From positions 1 to 26,958 of the forward strand of contig CAVAWX010000015.1 of assembly GCA_963592385.1 (NCBI GenBank): 26,958 bases of DNA, written 5' to 3'. The position numbers were made by a program, and so were the translations under genes. The notes under the pieces were generated by a model. That model searched no databases, had not been told where the DNA came from, and worked only from the letters and a program-made list of their open reading frames with translations. Below are positions 15,679 through 24,803 of this stretch, one piece after another; position 1 is the first letter of the stretch; each line of letters starts with the position of its first letter. The DNA is from CAVAWX01 sp963592385 (lineage in GTDB: Bacteria; Actinomycetota; Coriobacteriia; Coriobacteriales; QAMH01).

Positions 15679-16323
15679 ATGACGAGCGCGGCGAAATACT
15701 TCGGCACCTACACCGACCTGCGGCACACGGACGACACCACCGAGGTGAAGCTCGACGGCAACTACTGCTCCATAGGCCGCGAGACGGACTTCGTCGCCGA
15801 GATGCGCGTGACCGCGCGCGGCAAGGAGCGCCCGCGCGTCACGGTCGCCGCCACGCCGAAGATGGCCGCCGGCTTTCTCGAGCCGCAGCTGGCCGCCCAG
15901 GTCCTGGCGATGGAAGAGGACGGCTGGGACGTCCACATCTGCCCCTCGCTCGTCGTCTTCGACAAAACGCACGACCGCTACATCTGCGAGGTCGCCGTCG
16001 TGGCCTTCCCGGCCGCCGAGCGCGAGACCTTCGAGCCTTTCACCATCCGCCTCTTCGAGCGCATCGCGAAAGGCGAACACCCGCAGGTGAAGCTATCCGC
16101 CAAGCAGCTCGCGCAGGTGCGCGACAGCGGCGGCGCCTGGTGCAAGACCGACGCCGCGCCCCGCCCGAAGCTGCCCAAGGCCTGCGCCGTCTACAAGGAC
16201 CGCATGACGAACACGGAGCGGATGGCCACCCAGGCGGTGAAGCGCCCGCGCGGCTGCTATATTGCCCTTGTCGTCGGGGTCGTCCTCGTCGCGCTGCTGG
16301 TCGTCTACATGGTCTCGAGGTGA
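15679..16323 (+). CDS. Tail-anchored protein of unknown function
   Basis: 214 residues from ATG 15679; no Shine-Dalgarno site is seen, and TAGAGT (15665-15670) just upstream might be a -10 of a nearly leaderless message. The body (1-190) is soluble, with KYFGTYTDLRHTDDTTEVKL at the start, and is not recognised. It ends in one membrane span (CYIALVVGVVLVALLVVYMV, residues 193-212) and two residues, so it should be anchored by its C-terminus facing the cytoplasm. Its stop codon directly abuts the ATG of the radical SAM gene, and GAGGTG in its last codons may be that gene's ribosome-binding site. A shared job is therefore possible. Confidence 0.75.
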   Translation: MTSAAKYFGTYTDLRHTDDTTEVKLDGNYCSIGRETDFVAEMRVTARGKERPRVTVAATPKMAAGFLEPQLAAQVLAMEEDGWDVHICPSLVVFDKTHDRYICEVAVVAFPAAERETFEPFTIRLFERIAKGEHPQVKLSAKQLAQVRDSGGAWCKTDAAPRPKLPKACAVYKDRMTNTERMATQAVKRPRGCYIALVVGVVLVALLVVYMVSR

Positions 16324-17652
16324 ATGCTCCACATGCTCTCCGAACGCATACTCTCCCGCGTCGTGCGCACGATGAACGGCCGCTACCTGGCCCTCGACCC
16401 CGTCGCGGACGGCGCGGCCACGCTGCCCGCCCCCAAGCCGGGCCTCGAGTACATGCTCTACATGCACGTGCCCTTCTGCGAGCGCCTGTGCCCGTACTGC
16501 AGCTTTAACCGCTTCCCCTTCGAGGCCGGCCGCGCGAAACGCTACTTCGCGAACCTGCGCGCCGAGATGCAGATGGTGGCGCGGCTGGGCTACGACTTCG
16601 ACTCGCTCTACATCGGCGGCGGCACGCCCACGATCGACGCCGACGAGCTGCTGGAAACCATACGCTGCGCGCGCGACACCTTCTCCATCTCCGAGGTGTC
16701 CTGCGAGACCAACCCCAACCACCTCGTCCCCGAGATGGTCGAGCGCTTCGCCGGCCAGATCCAGCGCCTGTCCGTGGGCGTGCAGAGCTTCGACGACGGC
16801 CTGCTGCGCCAGATGGACCGCTACGAGAAGTACGGCGACGCCGAGACAATCGCCGATCGCGTGCGCGAGACGGCGGCCGGCGGGGCCTTCACCTCGCTGA
16901 ACGTGGACATGATCTTCAACTTCCCCGCGCAGACCGAGGACATGCTGCGCCACGACCTCGACGTGCTGAAGCAGACGGGCGCGAGCCAGACGACCTTCTA
17001 CCCGCTCATGGCCAGCCCCGCCGTGGAGAAAAGCCTCGCGGCCACGGTGGGCAAGGTGGACTACAGCCGCGAGCAGCGCTTTTACGAGATCATATGCCGC
17101 GAGCTGGCGCAGGGCCCAAACGCGCCCTTCGTGTTCGGCGACGCGTGGACCTTCAACGCGGCGGCCGGCGGCATGATCGACGAGTACATCGTGGACTTCG
17201 AGGAATACCCGGCCATCGGCTCGGGCGGCATGAGCTTCCTCGACGAGAAACTGCACGTGAACACCTTTTCGGTGAACGAGTACAACGCGCGCATCGAGTC
17301 CGGACGCATGAGCGTGATGGGGGCGACCACCTTCACCAAGCGCGACCACATGCGCTACCGCTTCATGATGTCGCTGTTCGGGCTGCGTCTGGACAAGCGG
17401 CGCTGGGAGCGCGACTTCGGGTGCAGCGTGGCGGCCGGCCTGCCCGCGGAGTACGAGTTCTTCAAGCTGTCCGGCTGCATCGCCCGCGACGACGACGAGG
17501 CGATCGAGCTGACGGACAAGGGCCGCTACATGATGGTGGCGATGATGCGCCAGTTCTTCATCGGGGTGAACGGGGTGCGCGACCAGGCGCGCCAGGCTCT
17601 GCCCGAGGAGGAGCGTGATATCTTGTTCGGCGCGGGCGTGCCCATGAAGTAG
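16324..17652 (+). CDS. Radical SAM protein of the HemN/HemW (coproporphyrinogen III oxidase-like) family
   Basis: 442 residues from ATG 16324, directly after the preceding stop; ATG 16333 is an alternative. The radical SAM motif CxxxCxxC is present as HVPFCERLCPYCSF (C52, C56, C59), then YIGGGTPTID, the SAM-binding CETNPNHL, LSVGVQSFDD and the strand with NVDMIFNFPAQTEDML. The C-terminal HemN-like domain is recognisable to about residue 425. True HemW proteins deliver haem and true HemN proteins make protoporphyrinogen. The sequence also resembles relatives that act in haem or methyl-transfer reactions, so no symbol is given. It probably shares a message with the tail-anchored protein. After its stop, 180 bases precede addB. 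Confidence 0.88.
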   Translation: MLHMLSERILSRVVRTMNGRYLALDPVADGAATLPAPKPGLEYMLYMHVPFCERLCPYCSFNRFPFEAGRAKRYFANLRAEMQMVARLGYDFDSLYIGGGTPTIDADELLETIRCARDTFSISEVSCETNPNHLVPEMVERFAGQIQRLSVGVQSFDDGLLRQMDRYEKYGDAETIADRVRETAAGGAFTSLNVDMIFNFPAQTEDMLRHDLDVLKQTGASQTTFYPLMASPAVEKSLAATVGKVDYSREQRFYEIICRELAQGPNAPFVFGDAWTFNAAAGGMIDEYIVDFEEYPAIGSGGMSFLDEKLHVNTFSVNEYNARIESGRMSVMGATTFTKRDHMRYRFMMSLFGLRLDKRRWERDFGCSVAAGLPAEYEFFKLSGCIARDDDEAIELTDKGRYMMVAMMRQFFIGVNGVRDQARQALPEEERDILFGAGVPMK

Positions 17653-17660
17653 GCGCGCGT

Positions 17661-17770
17661 GCGCGGACGCGTGAATGTGCGCGGCGTGGATGCGGACGTG
17701 GTGCGCGATGTGTGAACGCGGAATTCCGGGCGCGGTGAATGGTGAATTGGGGCGCGGCGCGGACGCGTGA
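17661..17770 (+). repeat. Short direct repeats in the gap before addB
   Basis: The 14-mer GCGCGGACGCGTGA occurs exactly at 17661-17674 and 17757-17770, 96 bp apart. GTGAA or GGTGAA pieces are scattered between and after them. It looks like slippage-prone GC-rich sequence. No gene or clear promoter is seen in 17653-17832. Confidence 0.4.
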
Positions 17771-17832
17771 GCTTGAGCCGCGCGAGCGAGCGCGGTGGCC
17801 GTACACGGCGGGTGAAAGAGGGAGGCGGCGGC

Positions 17833-20800
17833 ATGGACGACGGGCGTGCGAGGCGGCTTTTCGAGGACTACGACGTGGTGCTGTGCCCATCTGCGGCGCA
17901 GGCAAACGCCCTGAGCAAGCAGGTGGCGGCTTCTTGCGTGGGCGGCGTCTTCGGCACGGAGGCGACGAGCTTTTCCGCGTGGCTGCGCGAGACCTGGGCG
18001 CTGGCAGGCGACGGGCGCGCAATCGCCGATTCCATGGTGAAAGCGCTGGTGATGGATGCCGTCATGCGGCGTATGGAGCTGCGCCACCTGCGCGTCGGCT
18101 CGGGCCTTGCGGCGGCTGCCGTGCGCCTCGTGGAGCGGGGGGCCGGCCTTGCCGCCTTCGACTGCGCGCTGGCCTGCGTTGCCGGCGTGGCAGACGACGA
18201 GCTTGCCCATGTCGCGCCGGGCACGCTTTTGCTCGAACCCGGCCAGCGCAAGAGCGCGTTGCCGGCCGAGGTGGGCATGGCAGAGCGCGAGCTGCTGATC
18301 TTGTGCGTGGAGTATCTGCGGGCGCTGGCCGCCCCGGACACGGGGCTGGTGGAGCGCGGGCATGCGATGGCGCTGCTTGCCGCCGACGCGGACACCGCCT
18401 TTCCCCGCCCGCTGTCCGTCTGCGTCGTAGGCGATGCGCCCCTGCCGCCCGTGCAGCGCGAGTTCTGGCAGCACCTCGAGGGGCGCGTCTCGTGCACGCA
18501 GGTGAAATCCGACGGCACGCCGTGGCCGCAGGACGGCCCGGAGCTCGCCGCGCTGCTGTCCCCCGAGCTCGTGCGTCCGCCCGCAGATGTCGGCGTGCGC
18601 TTCGCGTTTCCCGCCGGCCGCTACGCGCAGGCGCCCCTCGTGGCAGACGTCGTCACCGAGCTGCACGCCGAGCTGGGTGAAGGCACGCAGGAAAGCGAAC
18701 GTGCGGGTGAAGCGGCGCCCGCGCACGAATGCGCACAGGAGAGCGCCCGCCCGCGCATACTCGTCGCCTCGGCAGACCCCCTCTCCCTCTACGAGCAGCT
18801 CGTGCCCGCCCTCGTCGTGCGCGGCATCTCGTGCGCGGCCGCGGGACGCAGGGCGTTCGGCGCCTCGGCGCTCGGCCGCGCCTACATCGAGCTCTACGAA
18901 TGCATCGCCACGGCGGCAGACGGCGCGCCGGACTGGGACAGGCGGCGCCTTGCGGACGTCGTGTACAACCCGGTGCTGGGCATCGGCCACCTGCAGGCGT
19001 CGCGCATCTACGCGCGCATGCGCGCGGACAGGCTGCTCTCCTTCACCGCATGCCTCGACGAGCTCTCGCAGGAGTTCCCGCGCGTTTCGGCCCTGCGCGC
19101 GCTCGTGCAAGACCCGACCCCCGACGCCTTCGCGCGTTTTTCCGCGCAGCTGGCAGAGCTGCCCGGCGCCGATGAGATGTTTCTGTCCGAGCAGTGCAGC
19201 GCCCTCGACCTCGTGCGCCGTGCCTGCGCGGCGGCTGCTCCGTTCGCGCCGCCGGGCGAAAACTCCCGTCCGCTCCTTTCCGCCAGCACGCTCAAGCTGA
19301 TGGCAGAGGCCGTGCTCGACCTGCGCTGCGCCACCGATCCGCCGGGGCGCGTCCCGGCCCCCGACGTGATGGTCGTGTCGTTGGCCGACGCCGCCTCCCG
19401 GCAGGCCGGCGCCTGCGCGGCCCTCGTCGTCTGCGACCTCGACAGCGAGCACTACTCGGCGGCGTCGCGCGACGACGCGGTCGCGCTGCTCCTCGACAAG
19501 CTGGGGGTGCCGCGCGGCGAGGGGACCTTGGAGCGGCAGCGGCGCATGTGGCGCGCGCTCGTCGCCGTGCCGACGCGCCACCTCGTGCTCAGCCGCGTCC
19601 TCAACGACGTGGACGGCGAGCCGACCTACCCCTGCCCCATGCTCGAGGAGTTCACCGACCTCTACAGAGACGACACGCGCACCACCGACGACCTGCACAA
19701 AGTCTTTGCCATACCGCCCGTCTTGCAGCGCGGGGTGAACGTGTCGGCCCACGCGACGCCGCTGTTCAGCCGCGGCGAGGACGGCTTCACCGACAACGTC
19801 GCCTTCGGCCTCGATTCTCCCGCCACGGCCGACGCGCCGGGCGAGCGGCTGGAAGGCGAGGCACTCGAGCGCATGCTGCGCAAGCTGCGCCGCCCGCCGA
19901 GAAGCGAGTGGCCGGACGGGGTGGAGCCCGCCGTGCCGCACGACGCGCCCTTGCGCCTCTCGCCCTCGCAGATAGAGGCCTACCTGGAATGCCCCTACAA
20001 GTGGTTCGCGGCGCGCTGGATGGGGGTGGGCGTGCCCGACGAGGACTTCGGCCCCCTCGAAAGGGGGTCGTTCGCACACGAGGCCCTGCGTCTGTTTTTC
20101 GAGCGCTTCGGCCGCAAGCCGCGCGCCGACGAGGCCGACATGGAGCAGGCCTTCGCGTGCATGGCAGACGTCTGCCGAGAGCTGCTGCTCGCGCAGGAAG
20201 ACAAGCCGTGCGGAAGCCGTCTGGCGCCGCTGCCGAACAGCCCCATCGAGCAGGGCGAGGTGGCCGAGCTTTGCAAGCACCTGCAGCTCTCCGTCGCGCA
20301 CGAGCCGTCGTTTCTGATCGGCACGGGCTTCACCCCGAAGCTCTTCGAGTTCTCGTTTGCCGACTACGACGTGGAGCTGGCCGGCTGCCGCCTGACGGGC
20401 GTCATCGACCGCGTGGACATAGACGAGGCCGGCAACGCCGTCGTCGTCGACTACAAGGGCTCTCTCAGCGCCGCCTACGACCTGCCCAAAATCAAGGAGT
20501 ACGCCGACCGCGGGTTTGGGGGGAAGAAGGTGCAGGCGCTGCTGTACATGGCGGCCATCGCCGGCTCGCCAAAGCTGCGCGAGGCCATGTCGGAAGCGGC
20601 GGGCACGCACGTGAGGCGCGTCGTCGGCGCCCTCTATCTCTCATATCGCTGCACGCCGCGCGACGCACACGTGCGCGGGGTCTTGGCGCGCGAGGAAGGC
20701 GAGACCGGCCTCGTGCTGCCGACGGCGAGCAGCCTCATGCCCCGCTACGCGCTTTCTCCCGACGACGACGAGGAGCCGGGCCTGCCGCAGGTGCTCGCCG

Positions 20801-20928
20801 ACCTGGAGAACATGGTGCGCACGCAGGTGGTCGCGCGCATCGAGGCCGGGCGCGTGCCGCGCGAGCCGAGGGACAGCGGCACGTGCAAGTATTGCCCCGT
20901 GGCCGCGTGCGAGGGGAGGATCTCATGA
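17833..20928 (+). CDS. addB: AddB-like subunit of a helicase-nuclease
   Basis: 1,031 residues; ATG 17833 behind GGGAGG was preferred over GTG 17767. The N-terminal helicase-like part shows no Walker A box, as in degenerate AddB helicase domains. The C-terminal PD-(D/E)XK nuclease has GVIDRVDID (D859) and VVVDYKG (D873, K875). The AddB iron-sulfur staple is present: C720 in LECPYKWF, then C1018, C1021 and C1026 in CKYCPVAAC. Residues around 275-305 form a poorly conserved Glu/Ala-rich linker. With AddA it should unwind and trim DNA ends for recombination repair. The stop overlaps the addA start (ATGA), so expression is coupled. I see both subunits' key residues, but the proteins are divergent and could be named differently. 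Confidence 0.85.
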   Translation: MDDGRARRLFEDYDVVLCPSAAQANALSKQVAASCVGGVFGTEATSFSAWLRETWALAGDGRAIADSMVKALVMDAVMRRMELRHLRVGSGLAAAAVRLVERGAGLAAFDCALACVAGVADDELAHVAPGTLLLEPGQRKSALPAEVGMAERELLILCVEYLRALAAPDTGLVERGHAMALLAADADTAFPRPLSVCVVGDAPLPPVQREFWQHLEGRVSCTQVKSDGTPWPQDGPELAALLSPELVRPPADVGVRFAFPAGRYAQAPLVADVVTELHAELGEGTQESERAGEAAPAHECAQESARPRILVASADPLSLYEQLVPALVVRGISCAAAGRRAFGASALGRAYIELYECIATAADGAPDWDRRRLADVVYNPVLGIGHLQASRIYARMRADRLLSFTACLDELSQEFPRVSALRALVQDPTPDAFARFSAQLAELPGADEMFLSEQCSALDLVRRACAAAAPFAPPGENSRPLLSASTLKLMAEAVLDLRCATDPPGRVPAPDVMVVSLADAASRQAGACAALVVCDLDSEHYSAASRDDAVALLLDKLGVPRGEGTLERQRRMWRALVAVPTRHLVLSRVLNDVDGEPTYPCPMLEEFTDLYRDDTRTTDDLHKVFAIPPVLQRGVNVSAHATPLFSRGEDGFTDNVAFGLDSPATADAPGERLEGEALERMLRKLRRPPRSEWPDGVEPAVPHDAPLRLSPSQIEAYLECPYKWFAARWMGVGVPDEDFGPLERGSFAHEALRLFFERFGRKPRADEADMEQAFACMADVCRELLLAQEDKPCGSRLAPLPNSPIEQGEVAELCKHLQLSVAHEPSFLIGTGFTPKLFEFSFADYDVELAGCRLTGVIDRVDIDEAGNAVVVDYKGSLSAAYDLPKIKEYADRGFGGKKVQALLYMAAIAGSPKLREAMSEAAGTHVRRVVGALYLSYRCTPRDAHVRGVLAREEGETGLVLPTASSLMPRYALSPDDDEEPGLPQVLADLENMVRTQVVARIEAGRVPREPRDSGTCKYCPVAACEGRIS

Positions 20929-23900
20929 GCTTTTCCGACCTGAAGGGCGGGCAGGTCGCCTGCGCGAAGACCTTCGACCGCTCCATCGCCGTCATCGCCG
21001 GCGCCGGCTCGGGCAAGACATTCACCCTGCGCGAACGCGTGGCCAAGGCCTTCGACGCGCACCAAGAAGACGGGCAGGCCGGCCCCATCGTCGAGCACAT
21101 CGGGCAGGTCATGGCCATCACCTTCACCGAGAAAGCCGCCGCCGAGCTGCGTTCGCGCATCAAGGCGGCGCTGCGCGAGATAGGCAGGCCCGACCAGGCG
21201 GTGCTCGTGGACGACGCGTGGATCGGCACCATACACGGGACCTGTTCGCGCATCCTGCGCGAGAATGCCTTCGACCTGGGGCTGGATCCGAACTTCGGGA
21301 TCGTGCCGGATGATGAATGGGAAGACCTGCGCCGCCAGGCCGTCAACACCGCCCTGTCCGGGGGCGCCGTCTCCTACGAGGCCGTGCAGGCGCTGTTCGT
21401 CGAGTATACGCCGGCCAACGTCGAGGCCAGCATCATCAAGCTGATGGACCTGGCCGCGCAAAGCGTGAACGGTTTCGCCGACATCGTCACGCCGCCGGCC
21501 CCCGAGCTGCGGAGCCTGCAGCAAAAACTCGAAGACGAGCTGGGCATCCACAGCCGCGTCGCGCTGCCCCCGCTGCCCAACGTGGGCGCGGGCGCCTTTT
21601 CCGAGATCTCCGCGTGGCGCGACGCCGTGCGCGACCTGATAGAAGAGGCCCTGTACCTTCCGGCGCCGGCAGACGACGACGGTGAAGGCGGGCGCGGCAC
21701 GGGCGGGCGCAAGGCGCGCGGCAGGGGCTGTTCCATCTCCTCGCAGCTGCTCCTCGACCTGGAGCTTGCGCTGGCATGGCCGTTCCAAGACGTGCTCTTC
21801 TCCCTGGCAGCCGAGGCGGCGCGCATCTTCGATGCGGCCAAGCTCGAACGCGGCCAGCTCGACCAAAACGACCTGCTGTTGAAGGCGGCCGCGGCGCTCG
21901 AGCGCCCCGAGATCGCGCGGCGCTACGAGGACCGCTTCGGGCTGGTCATGGTCGACGAGTTCCAGGACACCGACCCCGTGCAGCTGGAGATCATCTCCCA
22001 CCTCGCAGGGCCCGACAACTGCCGCCTGTGCGTGGTGGGCGACCCCCAGCAGAGCATCTACCGTTTTCGCGGGGCGGACGTGAGCACCTACTCGCGCCAC
22101 GTGGACGCGCTGCCCGAGCGCAGCAAGATCGCCCTCGACGACAACTACCGCAGCCACGCCGACATACTCGCCTTCACCGACCTGGTCTTCACCGACGACG
22201 CGGGGCAGGCCATCGGCGCCTACCAGCGTCTGAACGCGCGCCGCGACGAGTCGCGCTTCTCCTACGACGAGGCTGCGGAAGGCCCGCGCGTGAGCATCGT
22301 GGACGTGCACTATTCTGCCGGCGTGGATGCCGCCCGCCGTGTCCAGGCCGAGGCGGTCGCGCGACGTTTCGAGCAGATCCACGAGGCTGGCGGCCGCAGC
22401 TACGGCGACATGGCCATCCTGCTGGCGGCGATGACGAAAGTGGCGGATTTCACGGACGCGCTCCAGCGCCACAACATCCCCTACGTGGTGACCAAGGGCT
22501 CGGTGCTTGGCAAGATGCCCGAGGCGAAGGGCGTGGTGGCGCTCGCCCGCGCGATCGCGAACCGCGAGGACAGCGAGGCGGTCTTCAGCGTGGAGGAAAG
22601 CGCCTTCTTCGGCTTGACCCCCGCCGATTTCACGAACATGAAGATGGGCGGTGAAGACGACGAGCTCTCGGCGCGTGCGCATGCGGCGCGGCGTGTGCTG
22701 GCGCGTGCCCGCCGCCGCATCGGCAAGGCCCCGCTCTCGCAGCTGCTCGCAGATGTCCTGCACGAGTCGGGGTGGGTCGCGCGGCTCGAAGAGGAGGTGC
22801 GCCGCGACCCGGACCGCCGGGCCGAGAACCACGCCAAGCTCGCGAACGCGCTGAAGGTCGTGCGCATGGCCGAAAACATCGAGGAGGAGCATTTCTGCGA
22901 CGCGGCCTTCGTCGCCTCCACGCTGGCCGCGCGCATGGAAAACATCGGAGAGCCGCCCGGGGCGCTGTCGGCCAAGGACAGCAACTTCGTGCGCATCATG
23001 TCCATCCACGCCTCGAAGGGGCTGCAATTTCCCATCGTCGCGGTCGCCGAGTTCGCTGGCGGCGGGGGCGGGGACAAATTCTCGCGCATCGTCTCCGAAC
23101 GTATGGCCGACGATCGGGGCAAGGTGTGGCAGTGCGCCCTGCTCGACGCCGCCGCCTCGGCCGACGAATACGAGAAGATCTCGCGGAAATGCCGCGCCGA
23201 AAAGACCATGTTCGAGCTCGTGGCTTGCGAGAAAGAGCCCATATCCGACGAGCGCGCGCGGCGCTACGTGTGGCCGGGGGAGGGGCAGGTGGCCGACGCG
23301 GCGCAGTTCCGCGCTGCTCTCGTGGCGCATGCGCACGCAGCCGAGGCCGCCGAGCTTGAGCGCAAGCTCTACGTCGCCTTCACCCGCGCGCAAGAGGCCC
23401 TCATCGTGTGCATGAAGGCGAAGGAGACGAAGAAGAACGGCCCCTCCATCCCGGCGGGCGTGCAGACGCGCATCGCCGAGGCGCATGACCGAATCGAGGC
23501 GCGTTGGGAGTACCGCTTCGAGACCGTCGGGTCCGATGACGCGGGCGCGGCTGCGGGTGATGCGGCTGCGGCGGCGAGCGCGGCTGCGGCGGCGAACGCG
23601 GCGGATGGTGAAACGGGCGGTGCGGGTCTTGCCGCCGGCACGGGCGCGGCGGGTGAAGGGGGCGGCGGCGCCGATGCTGCGCCGGGCTTCCTGCTGCCGA
23701 CTGAGTTCGCACGCCGCCCGCGCGGAAACTGGCGCTATGTCGACGGGCGCGACGCCGACGTGTTCAGCGCCTCGTCGCTTGCCGCCCTCGAAGAAGACGG
23801 GCAGGCAGACGCCGCCGTTTCCGCGCCCTCGAAAGATGCGCCGGATGCGCCCCGCGACGCCGCCGAGACGGCGAGCGCCCGCGTGCCCGAGCCGGCGAGC

Positions 23901-24761
23901 GCCGCAGGCTCGGACGCATGCGCCGAGGCCGCGCCCGTCGCGGCGACCGTGCGCGGCGAAGCCCTGCATGCGTGCGCCCAGTTCGCCGCCCTGCACACCG
24001 CGCCCGGCGACCCCATCTGCGCCCTGTCCCAGGAGCGGCTGCACAGCATCGCGCACGCATACGGGCTGCGCTCGAAGGCAGACATCGACGAGCTGGCCAG
24101 GCGCATGGACGCGTGGACGGGCAGCGAGGAGGCGAGACGCATCGCCTCGTATGCGCAGCTGCGCTGCGAGGAGCCCTTCTTCATCTCCCTGGCCGCCAAC
24201 GGCGCGGATGTTGCTGGCGGCACGGGCGCGAGCGCGAACGCCGCCCCGGGCGCCCATGCCCCCTACCTGCGGGGCTTTATTGACTTGCTTGCCTACGACG
24301 AGTTCGGGCGCGGCACGGCGCAGGTGGTGGACTACAAGACGGGCTATCTCGACAAGACGCCCGCCGAGCGCGCAGACCACTTCACCATACAGGCCGAATG
24401 CTACGCGCTGGCCTTGCTCGCCCAGGGCTTCGAGCGCGTGGAGCTGTCGTTTGTCTTCCTCGACGATGTGGACGCCGCAGGCCAGCCGCAGACGGTCGAG
24501 TTCGGGCCGTTTGCCGCCGAGGCGGGCGACGACACGGCACGCGACGCCGACGGGGCGTCCTGCACGCGTGCGTGGCTCTACGCCGACCTGCGCGAAAGGG
24601 TCGCCCGTGCCGCCCGCGCCGAGGGCGAGGCCGGCACGGCCCGGGCGCAAGAGGGTGAAGCCCAGGTGCCTCCGGCGGGCGCAGGCGGGACTCTTTCGGC
24701 GGCGGCAGACGCGGGCTTCGTGTGTGATTTTGCCGAAACGTTGCCGAAGAACGCGCGATAG
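20925..24761 (+). CDS. addA: AddA-like UvrD-family helicase-nuclease
   Basis: 1,278 residues from ATG 20925 behind GGGGAGGA, overlapping the addB stop. UvrD-type motifs in order are Walker A GAGSGKT (residues 26-32), ITFTEKAAAELRSRI (Ia), VDEFQDTD (II, D344), VVGDPQQSIYRFRGAD (III), LDDNYRS (IV), MSIHASKGLQFPIV (V) and KLYVAFTRAQEAL (VI). The C-terminal nuclease has RGFIDLLAYDEFG and VVDYKTG (D1136, K1138). Between them, from about 870 to 1005, lies a long Ala/Gly-rich linker of low complexity, longer than in most AddA proteins. Together with AddB it should resect double-strand breaks. Two shorter Gly/Arg-rich patches also occur, near 250-265 and near the C-terminus. No terminator follows; the next gene starts 42 bases on. 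Confidence 0.92.
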   Translation: MSFSDLKGGQVACAKTFDRSIAVIAGAGSGKTFTLRERVAKAFDAHQEDGQAGPIVEHIGQVMAITFTEKAAAELRSRIKAALREIGRPDQAVLVDDAWIGTIHGTCSRILRENAFDLGLDPNFGIVPDDEWEDLRRQAVNTALSGGAVSYEAVQALFVEYTPANVEASIIKLMDLAAQSVNGFADIVTPPAPELRSLQQKLEDELGIHSRVALPPLPNVGAGAFSEISAWRDAVRDLIEEALYLPAPADDDGEGGRGTGGRKARGRGCSISSQLLLDLELALAWPFQDVLFSLAAEAARIFDAAKLERGQLDQNDLLLKAAAALERPEIARRYEDRFGLVMVDEFQDTDPVQLEIISHLAGPDNCRLCVVGDPQQSIYRFRGADVSTYSRHVDALPERSKIALDDNYRSHADILAFTDLVFTDDAGQAIGAYQRLNARRDESRFSYDEAAEGPRVSIVDVHYSAGVDAARRVQAEAVARRFEQIHEAGGRSYGDMAILLAAMTKVADFTDALQRHNIPYVVTKGSVLGKMPEAKGVVALARAIANREDSEAVFSVEESAFFGLTPADFTNMKMGGEDDELSARAHAARRVLARARRRIGKAPLSQLLADVLHESGWVARLEEEVRRDPDRRAENHAKLANALKVVRMAENIEEEHFCDAAFVASTLAARMENIGEPPGALSAKDSNFVRIMSIHASKGLQFPIVAVAEFAGGGGGDKFSRIVSERMADDRGKVWQCALLDAAASADEYEKISRKCRAEKTMFELVACEKEPISDERARRYVWPGEGQVADAAQFRAALVAHAHAAEAAELERKLYVAFTRAQEALIVCMKAKETKKNGPSIPAGVQTRIAEAHDRIEARWEYRFETVGSDDAGAAAGDAAAAASAAAAANAADGETGGAGLAAGTGAAGEGGGGADAAPGFLLPTEFARRPRGNWRYVDGRDADVFSASSLAALEEDGQADAAVSAPSKDAPDAPRDAAETASARVPEPASAAGSDACAEAAPVAATVRGEALHACAQFAALHTAPGDPICALSQERLHSIAHAYGLRSKADIDELARRMDAWTGSEEARRIASYAQLRCEEPFFISLAANGADVAGGTGASANAAPGAHAPYLRGFIDLLAYDEFGRGTAQVVDYKTGYLDKTPAERADHFTIQAECYALALLAQGFERVELSFVFLDDVDAAGQPQTVEFGPFAAEAGDDTARDADGASCTRAWLYADLRERVARAARAEGEAGTARAQEGEAQVPPAGAGGTLSAAADAGFVCDFAETLPKNAR

Positions 24762-24803
24762 TCCAAAGCTTTTTCAGGCAAGCACGCTACTATACGGGGC
24801 ACG

